Made by a program: the position numbers and the translations under genes. Below are positions 24,393 through 35,693 of a DNA stretch of 64,000 bases, one piece after another. How positions within the stretch are numbered: the first letter of the stretch is position 1; the number at the start of each line of letters is the position of its first letter. Source of the stretch: Sipunculus nudus. Its lineage: Eukaryota > Annelida > Sipuncula > Golfingiida > Sipunculidae. The DNA lies in contig CM049317.1 of NCBI GenBank assembly GCA_026874595.1, positions 58,303,618-58,367,617 of the forward strand. The letters are read 5' to 3'. The notes under the pieces were generated by a model, which ran no database searches, was not told the DNA's origin, and saw only the letters and a program-made list of their open reading frames with translations.

Positions 24393-25820
24393 ATATTATA
24401 CATTCAAGACGGAAATCTGGCACTGACAAGTGAGAAATAAGCAAAGGTTCTTAATAAATGAAAACAAACTTTGTGGAGCAAATAAGTTAAAATATAATCA
24501 TAATATTCCCTTTAAAATATTAAAAGTACAAAAAAGCACTCATATAAAAATAAAATATAAATATTCCTTTATATATAAGCAGTTAACGGGTTTTTTAACA
24601 CGTTTTTTAATTTTCTTTACGAAATGCATCGTAACAGAAGCTATTATGTTAAAACATATGATAATAAATCAAGTATTAATTTCCGCTCTTACATCTCAAA
24701 TTATATATCACTTACAACTGTGAACTGGGATGCAAAAGGTCAGTATCGAATAAATTTGAAAGTGAGGCTGAAATTTTCAGAATGTCCCCATTATTTTGAC
24801 CACTTATACATCTTCTCTTGAAATGAATCAAATTTAAAGTTTATATACCTAATGTAACTTTACCAAGTGTTCAACATCTACTTAAGAGATGGTTTCATTT
24901 GAGATATAATGAAGAAATATCAAAGAGTGTGACTGTACAATATTTTAACCTAATATATGTTATTTTCATTAATTATAACCAAAGGAGAATTCTAGGAGTT
25001 ATAGTCTCGTGACATGACCCTCTTGGTATATTGGTTTAAATGTATATAATATAATATAATAAAATTAATATAATAAAAAGAGAGTGATATTATAAGTATC
25101 CGTTTTCTTATGTAGATTGATTGCGAATTGTGTGGACACTAACCGCGTTATTGTGTAGATGTTTATTCAAAAGTTGATTTTCTTGGATTGAATTTATGAA
25201 CTTGTTAATCGTGTTATATAATTTGATTTTACATGTAGAAAAATTAAATTTATATAAAGGACATTCCTTATGATAAGTTTACGATTTGACGATTTTACGA
25301 TTTGAAAAACTAATTCTGAAGATACATCTTCGCGGTCTTTTTGTTTCAAAAGTAAATTACATTTACTTTCCTTTAAAATACCACTGTTCAAAATTTAGAA
25401 TATATTTATCTTTATATATGCTTTTGTATATGCCTGTATATTATAAAAAAAAGTAAGGATAATCTGTTCACACAATTTGAGTAATGTTTAATATGTAAAA
25501 GCGTCAAGTATTCAGTTTTTCATTTGAAATAAAATTTAGAATATAAAAATTCAAAGTAAAATGAATATTGACTAAGAGACTTTTGAACAATCCAGAAGTT
25601 TTTTTTTTCTAATTTCGTTTGTTTCTCCAAATTCAGTAAATTTATAACAAAAGTGAAAAGAAAATATTATTATTTTAAATTATTTAAATATTCTGCCTCC
25701 CAAAATTTACCAATTCACTCTACAATAAATGCATGGCATGCCCATAGGCATGAAAAGCCCATAGGGTTACTTGACAATGTATATATTACATTTTACTCTA
25801 TACATATATGTGACCAACTC
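23573..25820. other. AT-rich stretch without a recognisable gene
   Basis: The first 200 bp (to about 23780) continue the GC-richer patch and could be upstream promoter sequence of the minus-strand candidate. The rest is AT-rich, with a (TA) tract at 24356-24398. The 97-residue plus ORF at 24430-24723 is Lys/Ile/Asn-rich as expected from composition. Confidence 0.5.
24356..24398. repeat. (TA)n microsatellite
   Basis: TA tract interrupted once by TTT. Confidence 0.95.
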
Positions 25821-25957
25821 ATCATTTAAACACTTTTGCAATCATTATCAATGATATCGAAAGTTATCACCAGTATTTCATTACCTGGCGTTTTTTTCTA
25901 TTATTTACGCAAATTATTGTTGTTTTTAACAAATATTTATGATTACATATTTTTAGG

Positions 25958-25958
<1 letters not shown>

Positions 25959-26005
<47 letters not shown>
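25959..26005. repeat. (TA)n microsatellite in duplicate copy A
   Basis: About 23 TA units. Confidence 0.95.
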
Positions 26006-26007
<2 letters not shown>

Positions 26008-26218
26008 GTCATAATGTGCAGAATACTTTAAAAAATGTGATATGGAGCAATAAGGTATAAATAACTAACATATTTAAAATATAAATACTAACATTTAAAT
26101 ACTTTTAATAGTTATTATCAATGATATGGAAAGTTATCAACAGTATTTCATTACTTGGAGTTATTTCTATTATTTACGCAAATCTTTGTTTTAAACAAAT
26201 ATATGATAACATATTTTG

Positions 26219-26221
<3 letters not shown>

Positions 26222-26262
<41 letters not shown>
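26222..26262. repeat. (TA)n microsatellite in duplicate copy B
   Basis: About 20 TA units at the position equivalent to the tract in copy A. Confidence 0.95.
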
Positions 26263-26265
<3 letters not shown>

Positions 26266-26470
26266 CATCAGTGTGCAGAATACTTGAATATATGTGATAT
26301 GGAGCAATAAGGTTTATATAACTGATGAATGCGCCCCATTAGCAGATATTATCCATGCCACCCCACCAACGGCCCGACAAAAAACTAAATGGCCTTAAAA
26401 CGCTTGACGAATCGTAGATATATATCATATGGGGCAATAAACCGTAGACCTGCGCTAAGCGTGAAGCTTT

Positions 26471-26498
26471 TCTCCTTTGAGCATACCAACAAAGGAGA
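26471..26498. promoter_or_regulatory. Inverted pair of TCF/SOX-like sites
   Basis: TCTCCTTTG and CAAAGGAGA are perfect 9-bp inverted repeats around a 10-base spacer. Each arm carries CCTTTG/CAAAGG, the HMG-box (TCF/LEF, SOX) core. They lie in a less AT-rich patch at 26340-26740 whose ORFs have no recognisable domain. Confidence 0.35.
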
Positions 26499-26989
26499 TA
26501 CCCGTAAAAAAGCAATAGCATTTATTTCCTATGATTATGGAAAGCTCAGAGTGATGCTTTGCAGAGGACTGTGCCTTGCATAGCCATATATATGTCAAAT
26601 TGCCTTTCTCAAGTTATGGCCGCGGTACTAACTCTTCCTTGTATATCACCGAGATATGACAGACCGGCAAAGCTTATGGTTTATATCCCCTTCATTTTCC
26701 GCTTTCATACAAGCACTACAAAGGGCCGGAACACAACAGGAAAGAAATTAAAAGAAATATTTAACAAGTATGTAATAACCCAATAAATCAAGGAAATCTT
26801 AGACAGCTTGATTTTGACGGTACATCTGATGCTTGATACACTCATGCAATCACTTCTAATGGGCCTGTCAATGTATAAAGATATTATGGTTATAATTTCA
26901 ATTTTTTTCTTGCAACATTTTAATATATTAATCATGTCAAAATGTATATCATTTGATAAAAAATAAAATCTTCTGTCAGAAGATTCGAT

Positions 26990-27035
26990 TATATATATAT
27001 ATATAATATATAATATATAATATATATATATACAC
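26990..27035. repeat. (TA)n / ATATAATATA tract
   Basis: Interrupted TA repeat with a TATAATA periodicity. Confidence 0.9.
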
Positions 27036-27092
27036 TATAGTATATGTATGTATGTAACGCACCATCGGTCAACACACACATGTATGTTTTAG

Positions 27093-27566
27093 ATTTCAGA
27101 TGTTAATAATAAGGCAAAGCTAAGGAATTTTAAATTGATTAAACCAAATATAGAAACAAAATCATATTTGAAAATGAATCTTTCTAAGCGAAAGATGTCT
27201 TTGATGGCTCAATTAAGAAGTGGTATATTGCCTTTAAGAGTAAAATATGATCGCTTACAAAAAACATGTATGATACTACTACTGTTATAAATTACGAAAG
27301 CTTAAAGCTAACGAAAGAATTTGTCAATACTGTTATGATAGCGAGTACGAAGATGAGATTCATTTCGTATGTTAATGTCCATTATGTATAATGTGCCTCG
27401 AACATTACACTAAAATATTGTTTGGCCCGAGAATCATGATTTCAATAACATGTCTGTGCAGGAAAATTTGTATTTTTGTTATCAAATCATGCTAAACATA
27501 TATGCGAATATTTAATCATAGCATAGGATGTTAGGCAGTCACACTTATTTAATCAAACTTTAACAT
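27093..27566 (+). mobile_element. Fossil 3' end of a LINE-type reverse transcriptase
   Basis: From 27093 one frame reads a peptide containing KAKLRNFKLIK, IETKSYLKMNLSKRKMS and AQLRSGILPLRVKYDRL, ending at a stop near 27290. Past a shift it continues as NERICQYC, EDEIHFVC, a stop, then CPLC. This order, ending in a CX2C...EDExHFxxxCP zinc-knuckle, is the C-terminal signature of non-LTR reverse transcriptases (zf-RVT-like) common in molluscs and other invertebrates. After one more shift a tail reads LLSNHAKHICEYL and VRQSHLFNQT to a TAA near 27566. At least two in-frame stops and two frameshifts make it non-functional. The catalytic polymerase core is missing. Confidence 0.75.
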
Positions 27567-27699
27567 AATTTGTGGTTAATGAGTGCATGTCTAATAAACC
27601 CCGCTGAGGGTTGGGTTCCATGCATGTGATTTGTAATGTTTCTTGATTTGAAAATATTGTACAAGACACTATAAAAAATAATCTTTCTATCTATATATT

Positions 27700-27742
<43 letters not shown>

Positions 27743-27744
27743 TT

Positions 27745-27821
<77 letters not shown>

Positions 27822-27822
27822 C
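27700..27822 (+). repeat. (GA)n microsatellite
   Basis: About 120 bp of GA repeats with scattered A, T and G interruptions; minus-strand Ser/Leu ORFs are artefacts. Confidence 0.95.
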
Positions 27823-27880
27823 AAGGGAGCAAGATAAGGAGACATTTATGAAACATATATGAATCACACATACACACATT

Positions 27881-27881
27881 A

Positions 27882-27920
<39 letters not shown>

Positions 27921-27921
27921 G
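27881..27921 (+). repeat. Compound (TA)n-(GT)n microsatellite
   Basis: Short TA tract followed by about 13 GT units. Confidence 0.95.
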
Positions 27922-28170
27922 AAGCCAGATATATGTTTCTTATATCTATATTTTCAACCAAAACTATACTTAAGTTGCGGGTGAATGAAAATATATAAAA
28001 ATTAGGATAAGACACATTTACCCACTAGATAAGAAACCCAAACAAGATGTAATCGATTCACTAAACATTTAATTACTTATGTTTTTAAGATATGTTAGAC
28101 GGTATATATATTCCTTCGATGTATTAATGACTGACTTTGTGAGTAGATTTTTATCTGAGCAAAACCCGTG

Positions 28171-28310
28171 CAGCATTTATTGGTCAACCTCCCACAAGCT
28201 TTACTCATAAATATTCATAATACAGCTTTAGCCGACCAATGAGAGTCTGATTCCTTATGCGCTACAGAAGATTTACGGGGCAATTATAAAAGTAAGGTGA
28301 GGGTTATGGA
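28171..28310 (+). promoter_or_regulatory. Candidate core promoter: inverted CCAAT pair and TATA-like box
   Basis: ATTGGTC (28179-28185) and its exact inverse GACCAAT (28234-28240) face each other. ATTATAAAAG follows at 28283-28292, and AAGGTGAGGG resembling a splice donor at about 28294-28303. The patch to 28500 is less AT-rich than its flanks and holds a 65-residue ORF without recognisable domain. CCAAT-to-TATA spacing of about 45 bp is plausible for a promoter. No gene is identified. Confidence 0.3.
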
Positions 28311-28712
28311 GTGCATGGGTCTGTCTTTTATACCCGGGTTAAGAAAACTAATACAAACTGATACCGGGCACTCTGAACACGTCTGCTCCAAATATGCGTG
28401 CATGGCACAGTGTCCACAACCCGACCATTTTAATCAGGTCTTGTGTTGTCAATCAACAACAAGAAATGTCATGCAAATATACATCTTAAAATGACCGTAT
28501 AAAATTTGTAAAGAAGAGAAGTAAACACATATAACACAGTAAAACCTTTCTATTCAATTCCTAGGGTAAAAAGTAAAAAGGTTATTAATTTTATTGAAAG
28601 AATTATATTGACCCAAATTACCTGTTGTAGTTATATATATATTGAATGTATAAGGTATTATTTTATGTATTGATCTATCAGAACCCAAATCTTAAGAATT
28701 TATGCATCTTCC

Positions 28713-28783
28713 AGAACCCTTAAGAACCAATACAGGTTCTTTCGGGTTCTTTTGGCACAAAGGGTTCCGTAAAGAACCTGTAT
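28713..28783. repeat. GGTTCTTT inverted-repeat element, copy 1
   Basis: AGAACCCTTAAGAACC and its near-inverse (28735-28750) form a hairpin. Overlapping it, ATACAGGTTCTTT at 28731-28743 and AAAGAACCTGTAT at 28771-28783 are perfect inverses. A relative lies at 58.06-58.21 kb, so this is probably a small dispersed element. Confidence 0.6.
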
Positions 28784-29698
28784 CAGAAAACCTGTGAAAA
28801 TGAGTTATACGCTTTATTTATAAATATTCTAATTTTTACCTACAGCGGGTACTTTAATTAAATCGTAGGTTTGTTACATTTAAAAAAAAATTCGGGATTA
28901 TCCCGAAACAGTCAAGAGTGACCAGAATTTAGTGGGTGTTTGCTACCTGGCCTCTGGCCCAATAAAGTCGGTATCTAGTTTTAGGTCATGCTATTGTTTG
29001 AATCCCCTGTATCTAAATTCAATTGAAAAATTGCTTAAAAATCAAATTAGACTCAATAAAGTGTAAATTATTTTAAACTTGTTGGTATACATCACTTTTA
29101 AGTTTTCATTCATTTTCACATGATTTTGTAACATTTAAAAATTTTAATGTTTAAAAGGTACACTATTTTAAACCCCCAGTAACAATAAGCCGCTTTCGAA
29201 TGGGCTAATATTAATCTACAGGATAATATCCAAAAAAAAAAATTTTTATTCCTCTATCATGATTCTATCTCTACCCTAAAACTGAAATTTTAAGTTTTTT
29301 ATTCAATAATTATTTGACCTTGAAATCTATTTTTGGGTTGATTTTAAATATAGGAGATTCAAACAATAATAAGTACCCCTGTGTAGCAATTTTGATTTCT
29401 GATTATGCTTCCAAACATTTGTTTCTTTGTGTGCGTTTATTAGATTAAAATACTTATAATTTCCTTATTCTGGATATCTCAAATAAGGTTGAATCTTTGT
29501 ATAGCTTATGTTTGCACGTATAATATTTCGTGCGCTTCCATGTATAAGTCCATATAAATATAATTAACTATATTAATTAAACTAGGTGACAATTTAATTT
29601 TCATATTTTGATTCAAGCTTTAAAATCTCTTACAATTTTCTTGAAATAATATTTCATTTGTTAAGAGCGTAAGAAATTGATCATTTAGGTAACTCAGC

Positions 29699-29720
29699 GG
29701 GGGGGGGGGGGGGGGGGGGG
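29699..29720 (+). repeat. G22 homopolymer
   Basis: The longest G run in the window, followed by TT and five more G. Confidence 0.95.
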
Positions 29721-30208
29721 TTGGGGGTTACCGGAAATTAGGTTCACGCTTTACCCTGGGGTAATCTGAAATCTATTTCATATTCACGGCTGGTAACCAA
29801 ACATGGGGGTATTCTGAAGACTTTAGATTTTTTTACTTGGAGAAGATAAAAAAAAAATTACCTGGACTAGACCAGACTGATGTACTTTCACAAAAAAAGT
29901 ATCAAGTATCCGTGTAATTATGCAGATTATAAAAGAGAGAAATGCCTGGGATTTTCCTGCTATTTCCCCGGTACATTCACTTCATTAAAGTTCATGTTTT
30001 ATATATATAATATATTCATTATTCACACTCAGTACTGAAATTTAGTTTTTGGTTAATCTATAGTTGAAATATTTCTCATAATTTTGATTATTTTCAAATA
30101 AGATTTTTTTTTTATATGAAAATAATCCATATCAGGTAAATTTATTTTAAATGAAATTTTAAACATTCAAACTTTTAATTTTCTTTTATATCATAACTTC
30201 GTTAGAAT

Positions 30209-30211
<3 letters not shown>

Positions 30212-30262
<51 letters not shown>
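30212..30262. repeat. (TA)n microsatellite
   Basis: About 25 TA units, abutting the MITE that follows. Confidence 0.95.
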
Positions 30263-30265
<3 letters not shown>

Positions 30266-30391
30266 AAAAAACCTCATATTTGTCGAAGATTCATGCTCGG
30301 AATTCAAAGTTAAAATTTCCCATCTATAACTCGCTTATGTCAAACCTCGGATAAGTGGATGCTTAAGACTTCGACATAACGAGGTACTATA
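30263..30391. mobile_element. Short pogo/Tigger-like MITE
   Basis: Left ACCTCATATTTGTCGAAG and right (reverse complement) ACCTCGTTATGTCGAAG are inverted termini about 125 bp apart, with TA at both borders. The left end sits directly on a TA microsatellite. No coding capacity. Confidence 0.55.
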
Positions 30392-30518
30392 ATACTCTCC
30401 GGACCCTTGATATATGTGTACATATCACATTTAGTAAAAGCGGAGTTTGAGCTGCATGTATACATTTTGGTAACATTATGCATTTAAACATTTGCAAATT
30501 CTGGTTTATATACTCAAG

Positions 30519-30520
<2 letters not shown>

Positions 30521-30560
<40 letters not shown>

Positions 30561-30564
30561 TATG

Positions 30565-30640
<76 letters not shown>
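30521..30640. repeat. (TA)n microsatellite, long and interrupted
   Basis: About 120 bp of TA with CATATG and GTATG interruptions; the Tyr-Ile ORFs are artefacts. Confidence 0.95.
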
Positions 30641-31705
30641 CCTGTTAAACATACACAATAATTGAGGGCATTATGTTTAAATTTGATATAGTTCATGCGC
30701 GCTTTGTCAATTTCATATGATTGAAAATGACATGTTGTTGGCACATAAACAATGGTTGGAAAATATCTATTAACAATTTTAAAACACGCAAATCGTGAAA
30801 TGTTTGGGGAAGTTTCAAAATCCAACAGTTCTATCATAAATCCCAACGTTTGTACAACACATTTTTTTTTTTGCTTTCATAATACTTAAGCCATGACAAG
30901 AGGTTACACAGGGAAACTGTTTTTAGAAATAAATATATATATAAGTTTCGATAAATGTTCTTGGGACATTTTCATTCATGAGTCAATAATTTAAACCGAA
31001 AATTCATTTTAACAGAAATCTACAAAACTGAGACTCGATCACTATATGCAGGTATACCCAATATACGGTACATCAGCGTAAGTTCAGTGAAATTTTATAC
31101 TAGGTTGTCATTAATGGTATAAAGTTGATTAATATTAAATTCATTAAAGAAAATTTAACGATTCTGTTAGAAATCCTCAATTAGTTGATAAACACAGTCA
31201 TCGAATACCTGCAGTTACCTTTGAAGAAAGCTATACAGGTCAAGTTAAGTTCGTTACTTTTACATGAAGAAGACAGATCAAAGAGTATTCGCTGAGAAGT
31301 GAAACAGTTGTTTGGTTCGAAGTATAAGGAAACATGGTTCGGCGCTACCCCTTTCCAGACTGATTTACATGCAACCAACCGCTTAATACCAGGATGAAAG
31401 AAACACACCAGAAAAAAGTCCCTTGTATAACAAGCTATTTGTTGTAAAGGAACAACGGTCAGGGAAATCACTCATATATACAATGTGATCTTGAAATTCA
31501 GCGCCGTGGAGCTTGCTTTCTATGTATTGTCGGACTTGATATATACCGTATAGCTCTGTGTATAAACCAAACAGCACCATGGATGGCAATCGCAAAAAAA
31601 AAATAATATAAATAGAAATAAGAATTGAATAAAATTTATTTTACTCTACATACAATGGGAACTGAATATTCGAACTGTCGGTCTGATATAATTAACAAGA
31701 TTATT

Positions 31706-31707
<2 letters not shown>
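30641..31707. other. AT-rich stretch without a recognisable gene
   Basis: Minus-strand ORFs of 96 (31181-31471) and 70 residues (31383-31595) overlap in different frames and show no recognisable domain. Confidence 0.5.

Positions 31708-31753
<46 letters not shown>
31708..31753. repeat. (TA)n microsatellite
   Basis: About 23 TA units directly abutting the MITE at 31754. Confidence 0.95.
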
Positions 31754-31756
<3 letters not shown>

Positions 31757-31913
31757 CTGAACCTCTCCTTATGGGCACTTCCTATTTACGGCCACTAACG
31801 GGCAGTCCCTTGAAAGTAGGTCCCGACATCTATAACCTCCCTACTAAGGGCACCTCTCTATTGCAGCCAAAATATCCGGTCTTGTCAGTGTCGGTTATTC
31901 GGATTTTCAACTG
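31754..31913. mobile_element. pogo/Tigger-like MITE
   Basis: The left tip TAGCTGAACCTCTCC and the right tip (reverse complement CAGTTGAAAATCCGAAT) follow the CAG(T)TGAA pattern of this class, with TA at both borders. The interior has repeated CCTCCCTACTAAGGGCACC-like blocks and no ORF of note. Confidence 0.5.
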
Positions 31914-32281
31914 TATATCAGCTTTGATCCCCCACACATTTTAGAGGAATAAAATATAAATCAAATAATATTAAATTTTAAGATAATCCCGTCAATCGGT
32001 TTACAGATTCGTCATGTTTTCCTCATTTATATCTTTCAATAATGCATCTCGCATTGAGAGAGTTTAGAATATAAAGTGCATTTGTGAGTACCCTTTCTGA
32101 ATTGTCATAACATTTAGCCGATGTTTGTGAATGTTTAATTAGATTTTAATCATATGTTAATTATATTGGGCTGAAAACCGAATTATTATATATTTCATAA
32201 TATGGGACTGAGAAAATTATGATATTCTGGGGTAGGGATTTTCTCCTGTTTTTCGAATATAAGAGGTTGGTGTGTGTGTGT

Positions 32282-32296
32282 GGGGGGGGGGGGGGG
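32282..32296 (+). repeat. G15 homopolymer
   Basis: G15 after a short GT repeat. Confidence 0.95.
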
Positions 32297-32340
32297 TGCG
32301 GAAATGTTGAGTAATTATAGGAGTACCTTTTTACATTTTG

Positions 32341-32612
32341 TTGTTGGAGGTAACCGAATCCTTTTTGTAATGCTATCTTAACTACGTATATGTACGTCTG
32401 CTGAATTCCGGTTTCCGATTAGGTGACAGAGCAGTATGGCACGCTTCCTATCATTTTATATCCTGGAGTGAACCAGGCCTGGTGACTACTGCACACTACA
32501 GAGCGCTGACCCTAGGTGGGGGCCATACCTTGAAAGGTCCACCGCCTCGGCTGAGATTCGAACTCACGATCTCCAGGCTTTGAGTCAACCCCTGAGCCAC
32601 AGAAACCGGTTC
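32341..32612 (-). mobile_element. tRNA-derived SINE, copy 2 (internally deleted)
   Basis: Same block order as copy 1. The head on the minus strand has CGTGAGTTCGAATCTC as box B at about 32551-32568 and ends at ACCGGTT. The left-end GGAGGTAACCG block is at 32346. About 150 bp between the ACTGCACA block and the GAGCGCTGACCC block present in copies 1 and 3 are absent, as if by internal deletion. Confidence 0.75.
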
Positions 32613-33335
32613 TTATGGGAGTACTGGGGGGGGGGCATTTTTCAGTACTTCTGATGGTTGTCCCGCACACATTTTTTAGCAAACAAGGCCCATGAATTAG
32701 GTTATTATTGAACTTTTTGTGAGTGTGTATATCACTTTGTAAAATATGGTCATAAGATGGTTTTAATAGTATTTGGTCCGAATTATTACCTCTACATTTG
32801 TAAAAATCTTGAGGTGGCCCAACTAAAATTAAAATAGAAAAAGAATTATAGATATTACAAAATAATTTCTCCACATCGAATCTAACATGACAAAAATAAT
32901 TCCTGTTGCAAAAGTTTTTCATAAAATAACTAACAAAATTTCACAAATAAACATATTTCGACAGGAATGTAATATTAACAGGTCAAGTGTAAGTATCTAA
33001 TTAAAAGATCCATGTAGACAGAAATGTATTTTTGGTCCATAGGTTTAATTACAATATTTATCCTATTTTGAAACTTATGTATCACTTTATGTATACCTAA
33101 TATATGAAAGTCCATCTTTAATTTTTTTAACTTACTTTTTAAACTTACATTTAAAAAATGAGACAATCTTTGACTTCGGGCGCTTGTTATATTGTCTTTT
33201 TATTTATATTTTTTTTATATTTTAAAAATAGTCTTTCACAATCGCTTCTCATATCCTTAGAATGTCGTCTATATATGTGTCAACTACCTCAAACAAATAA
33301 GGTAATGGTGTAAGCTTACGTTTTATATATATTAT
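32613..33335. other. AT-rich stretch; possible LINE debris
   Basis: The minus frame at 32512-32922 (136 residues) runs from unique DNA into the SINE head and is not a single gene. Its portion near 32700 shares the 20-bp word AGCAAACAAGGCCCATGAAT with 13552-13571, so part of this stretch is an undefined dispersed repeat. Confidence 0.4.
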
Positions 33336-33341
33336 ACACAT

Positions 33342-33435
<94 letters not shown>
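33336..33435 (+). repeat. Compound (CA)n-(TA)n microsatellite
   Basis: About 28 CA units followed directly by about 21 TA units. Confidence 0.95.
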
Positions 33436-33438
<3 letters not shown>

Positions 33439-33788
33439 AGACCCCCCTTACATTTATCCATGCAGCAAACATCAGCCATGAATGTAAGAATGAAGAAATC
33501 CAAGGTACCTGAGTATTGTGTCTATTAACAGGTAAACCTGCATTTGGTCTGATTCCTCAATTTGTCTGAAGTGGTATACAATGTTTACATGTCACTTTAA
33601 TTTTAGAAGATGAGCCCGAGCCATGCGCCATGCAAGCGCCATGTCCATGGACAGTACCCTGCAAACACACCCTACTTTCGCTTCCTCATTGTTCATTTAT
33701 TGGCAAAATATCGTTCAGAGACCACAACCCAAGTGTTACCTGGGCCACTATACGTCCATTTTTCGACGTCCTAAGGGCCCAGTGGCCT

Positions 33789-33806
33789 CCCCCCCCCCCC
33801 CCCCCC
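33789..33806 (+). repeat. C18 homopolymer
   Basis: Run of 18 C inside a C-rich stretch (33600-33990) whose Pro/His-rich ORFs (33623-33983) are compositional. Confidence 0.95.
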
Positions 33807-33989
33807 ATCCACACCTGCTTACATGACAACTGTATCCACCCTACACTTGTCCCCGATACCCGTCCGCCCCTCTACGTCCATTTCCACCACCCTCAAAACA
33901 CAAATGACAAACCCTTTTTCCAACGGTTCCATATCTGTAGCATTAATCCACCCAACTGGAAATTATCCGTCCCATTGCACTAATATGTA

Positions 33990-35640
33990 AGCTGTCACAT
34001 ATTTTTAAAGTACAATTTATTTATCCTATCAAACAACCCCCGGCCAATTATTAGCCATACGAATCGCCCGCCCCAATGCGATAATAATGCATGATGTATA
34101 CCTTATATAAATAAAAATAAAGTCCTTTACGTACCCTTAATTACAACCCTTATCAATGCATAATTTTTCATAATAAAATGGTTGAGACTTAACGTAAACA
34201 GACGCAGTCCTTTAATATTGCCTACTGAACAAGCGATTCTTTAGTTAAAGGAATACGGCATAAACTTTATGTCATTGGTCATAATGGTTTATAAACATCA
34301 AACAATGAACGGAACTATCGGAATGCTGACCATACGAAACTTGGAACTTGTGATCGATTAATGTAGGAAACTAATGGGAGAGTACTGCTACTTAACTGTT
34401 CCATAAGAAATCAAGACCCATCTCACATGCTGTTAGAGTTTTTAACAAAGCTTTTAACGAATGTTAAGATAACATGAAAGCAATCAGATCAAACGGACCG
34501 TGCCATAACGCGCTACCATTATTGGTATCTTGCGAAACAACCTTCAGTACGCGGATTCAGATACGCTGACTCCCGGCTCTATATATTTTAATCTCTTAAC
34601 CACCTGTCACCTGTCCGTCTGCGTTGGCACATAAGTTTACTTTATTGAGGCCGTTCGGGTATAAATAACATGCTACTGTAATGTTTTTCTTTAAAAGCAC
34701 GCAATGGCCGGACTAGATGCATTTTATCTTTGCATTAATGATACCGGTATGAGTTTTGAAATCATCTATACTGTTTATTGTCCAGACAAGTTCTGTCCAT
34801 TGCAACGCTTGCTGGATTGAACTTCCAAAACTACTCATGATGCCCACTCACTATACATTTTAAGAAGAGATATACCCCTACACGTAATATTGCATATGGA
34901 TATCATATATACTGTATATACAATCAGTTACAGTCTGCATGTCAAAATCACTTTCCCTAAATTTCTTATCATTATCATTTACCGTTTAACAGGACAAGTT
35001 ATAATAATTTCCTTATGTCTTAGGAAGACTTTTCTCCAAACGGTGCGAGACGCCCGGCGCTGCTTATCATTAAGCGTAAAAAAGAGCCCCCCCCCCTGGG
35101 CCACTCTCTATATCCGCCCCTTGCACAAGAAGCTAAATGGTTATAATATGTTATTCATTATGTATAGTCAAAATTACGGTTGTAAAAATAAATCTTTGAA
35201 AACATATTGATCATATATAGGAGCACCTTAAGGGAACATCGTAATAAAGCTGTGTTTAAATGTGGGTGTATGTACAGTGTATACTTATAATCGTGAAAAA
35301 TCGCTCATATAATTTTTTAACTGTACTGTTTACATGATCCCGTCAACGGATATGCGCCTATGCGAACATATTCACCACAGGAGCGATTTTTTACATATAA
35401 GGTCTGCACGCAAAGATTCGGGGTATAACGACGTCAATCCACCATCTTTTTGAGGAAGTCCTAGATTCACGCATTTACGTGCACGTGGAAACACAACTTA
35501 AGTGAGAAACCAAATATTCTGCAAAAACTTTACCTGCTTCATGGGACTTGTTCCGGTGAAACAGTCCAGATATTAATAGATCCCTGTCCATTTTGTTTAC
35601 CACTTCACCGTTAAAACCAGGCCAGAATATAACCCATGAG
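33990..35640. other. Stretch without a recognisable gene
   Basis: Mostly AT-rich. Around 34560-34640 two adjacent CACCTGTC words form a double E-box. An 11-bp inverted repeat (AAAAATCGCTC at 35296, GAGCGATTTTT at 35381) is separated by about 74 bp. The 106-residue ORF at 34890-35210 has no recognisable domain. Confidence 0.5.
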
Positions 35641-35693
35641 ACAGCCTTTGATATTATATGCCTAGATTAAAACAGCCTTTGACATCACGTGCG
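35640..35693 (-). repeat. Inverted flanking units of the 30-bp minisatellite
   Basis: Two degenerate units read CAGCCTTTGATATTA and CAGCCTTTGACATCACGTGC, the reverse complement of the array unit. They face the first forward unit at about 35696-35727 and create a near-palindromic junction. Confidence 0.75.

Larger units (their letters stand above)
25823..26322 (+). repeat. Tandem segmental duplication (~250 bp, ~269-bp offset)
   Basis: Copy A (25823-26065) and copy B (26092-26322) share, in order: TTATCAATGATAT, GAAAGTTATCA, CAGTATTTCATTAC, TATTATTTACGCAAAT, a (TA)n tract, GTGCAGAATACTT, and ATATGGAGCAATAAGG. Divergence is spread over the copies, so the event is old, yet the TA tract sits at the same place in both. 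Confidence 0.9.
28500..30211. other. AT-rich stretch with small repeats
   Basis: No gene recognised. It contains the GGTTCTTT hairpin element (28713-28783) and a G22 tract. The GGGGTAATCTGAAATC word near 29757 matches, inverted, a word at about 14150. Confidence 0.55.

Noticed and set aside
32512-32922. 136-residue minus-strand ORF as a gene
   Set aside because: It starts in AT-rich DNA and ends inside SINE copy 2; composition changes at the border.
33623-33983. Proline/histidine-rich ORFs
   Set aside because: They follow the C18 tract and C-rich composition, with two frames open simultaneously.
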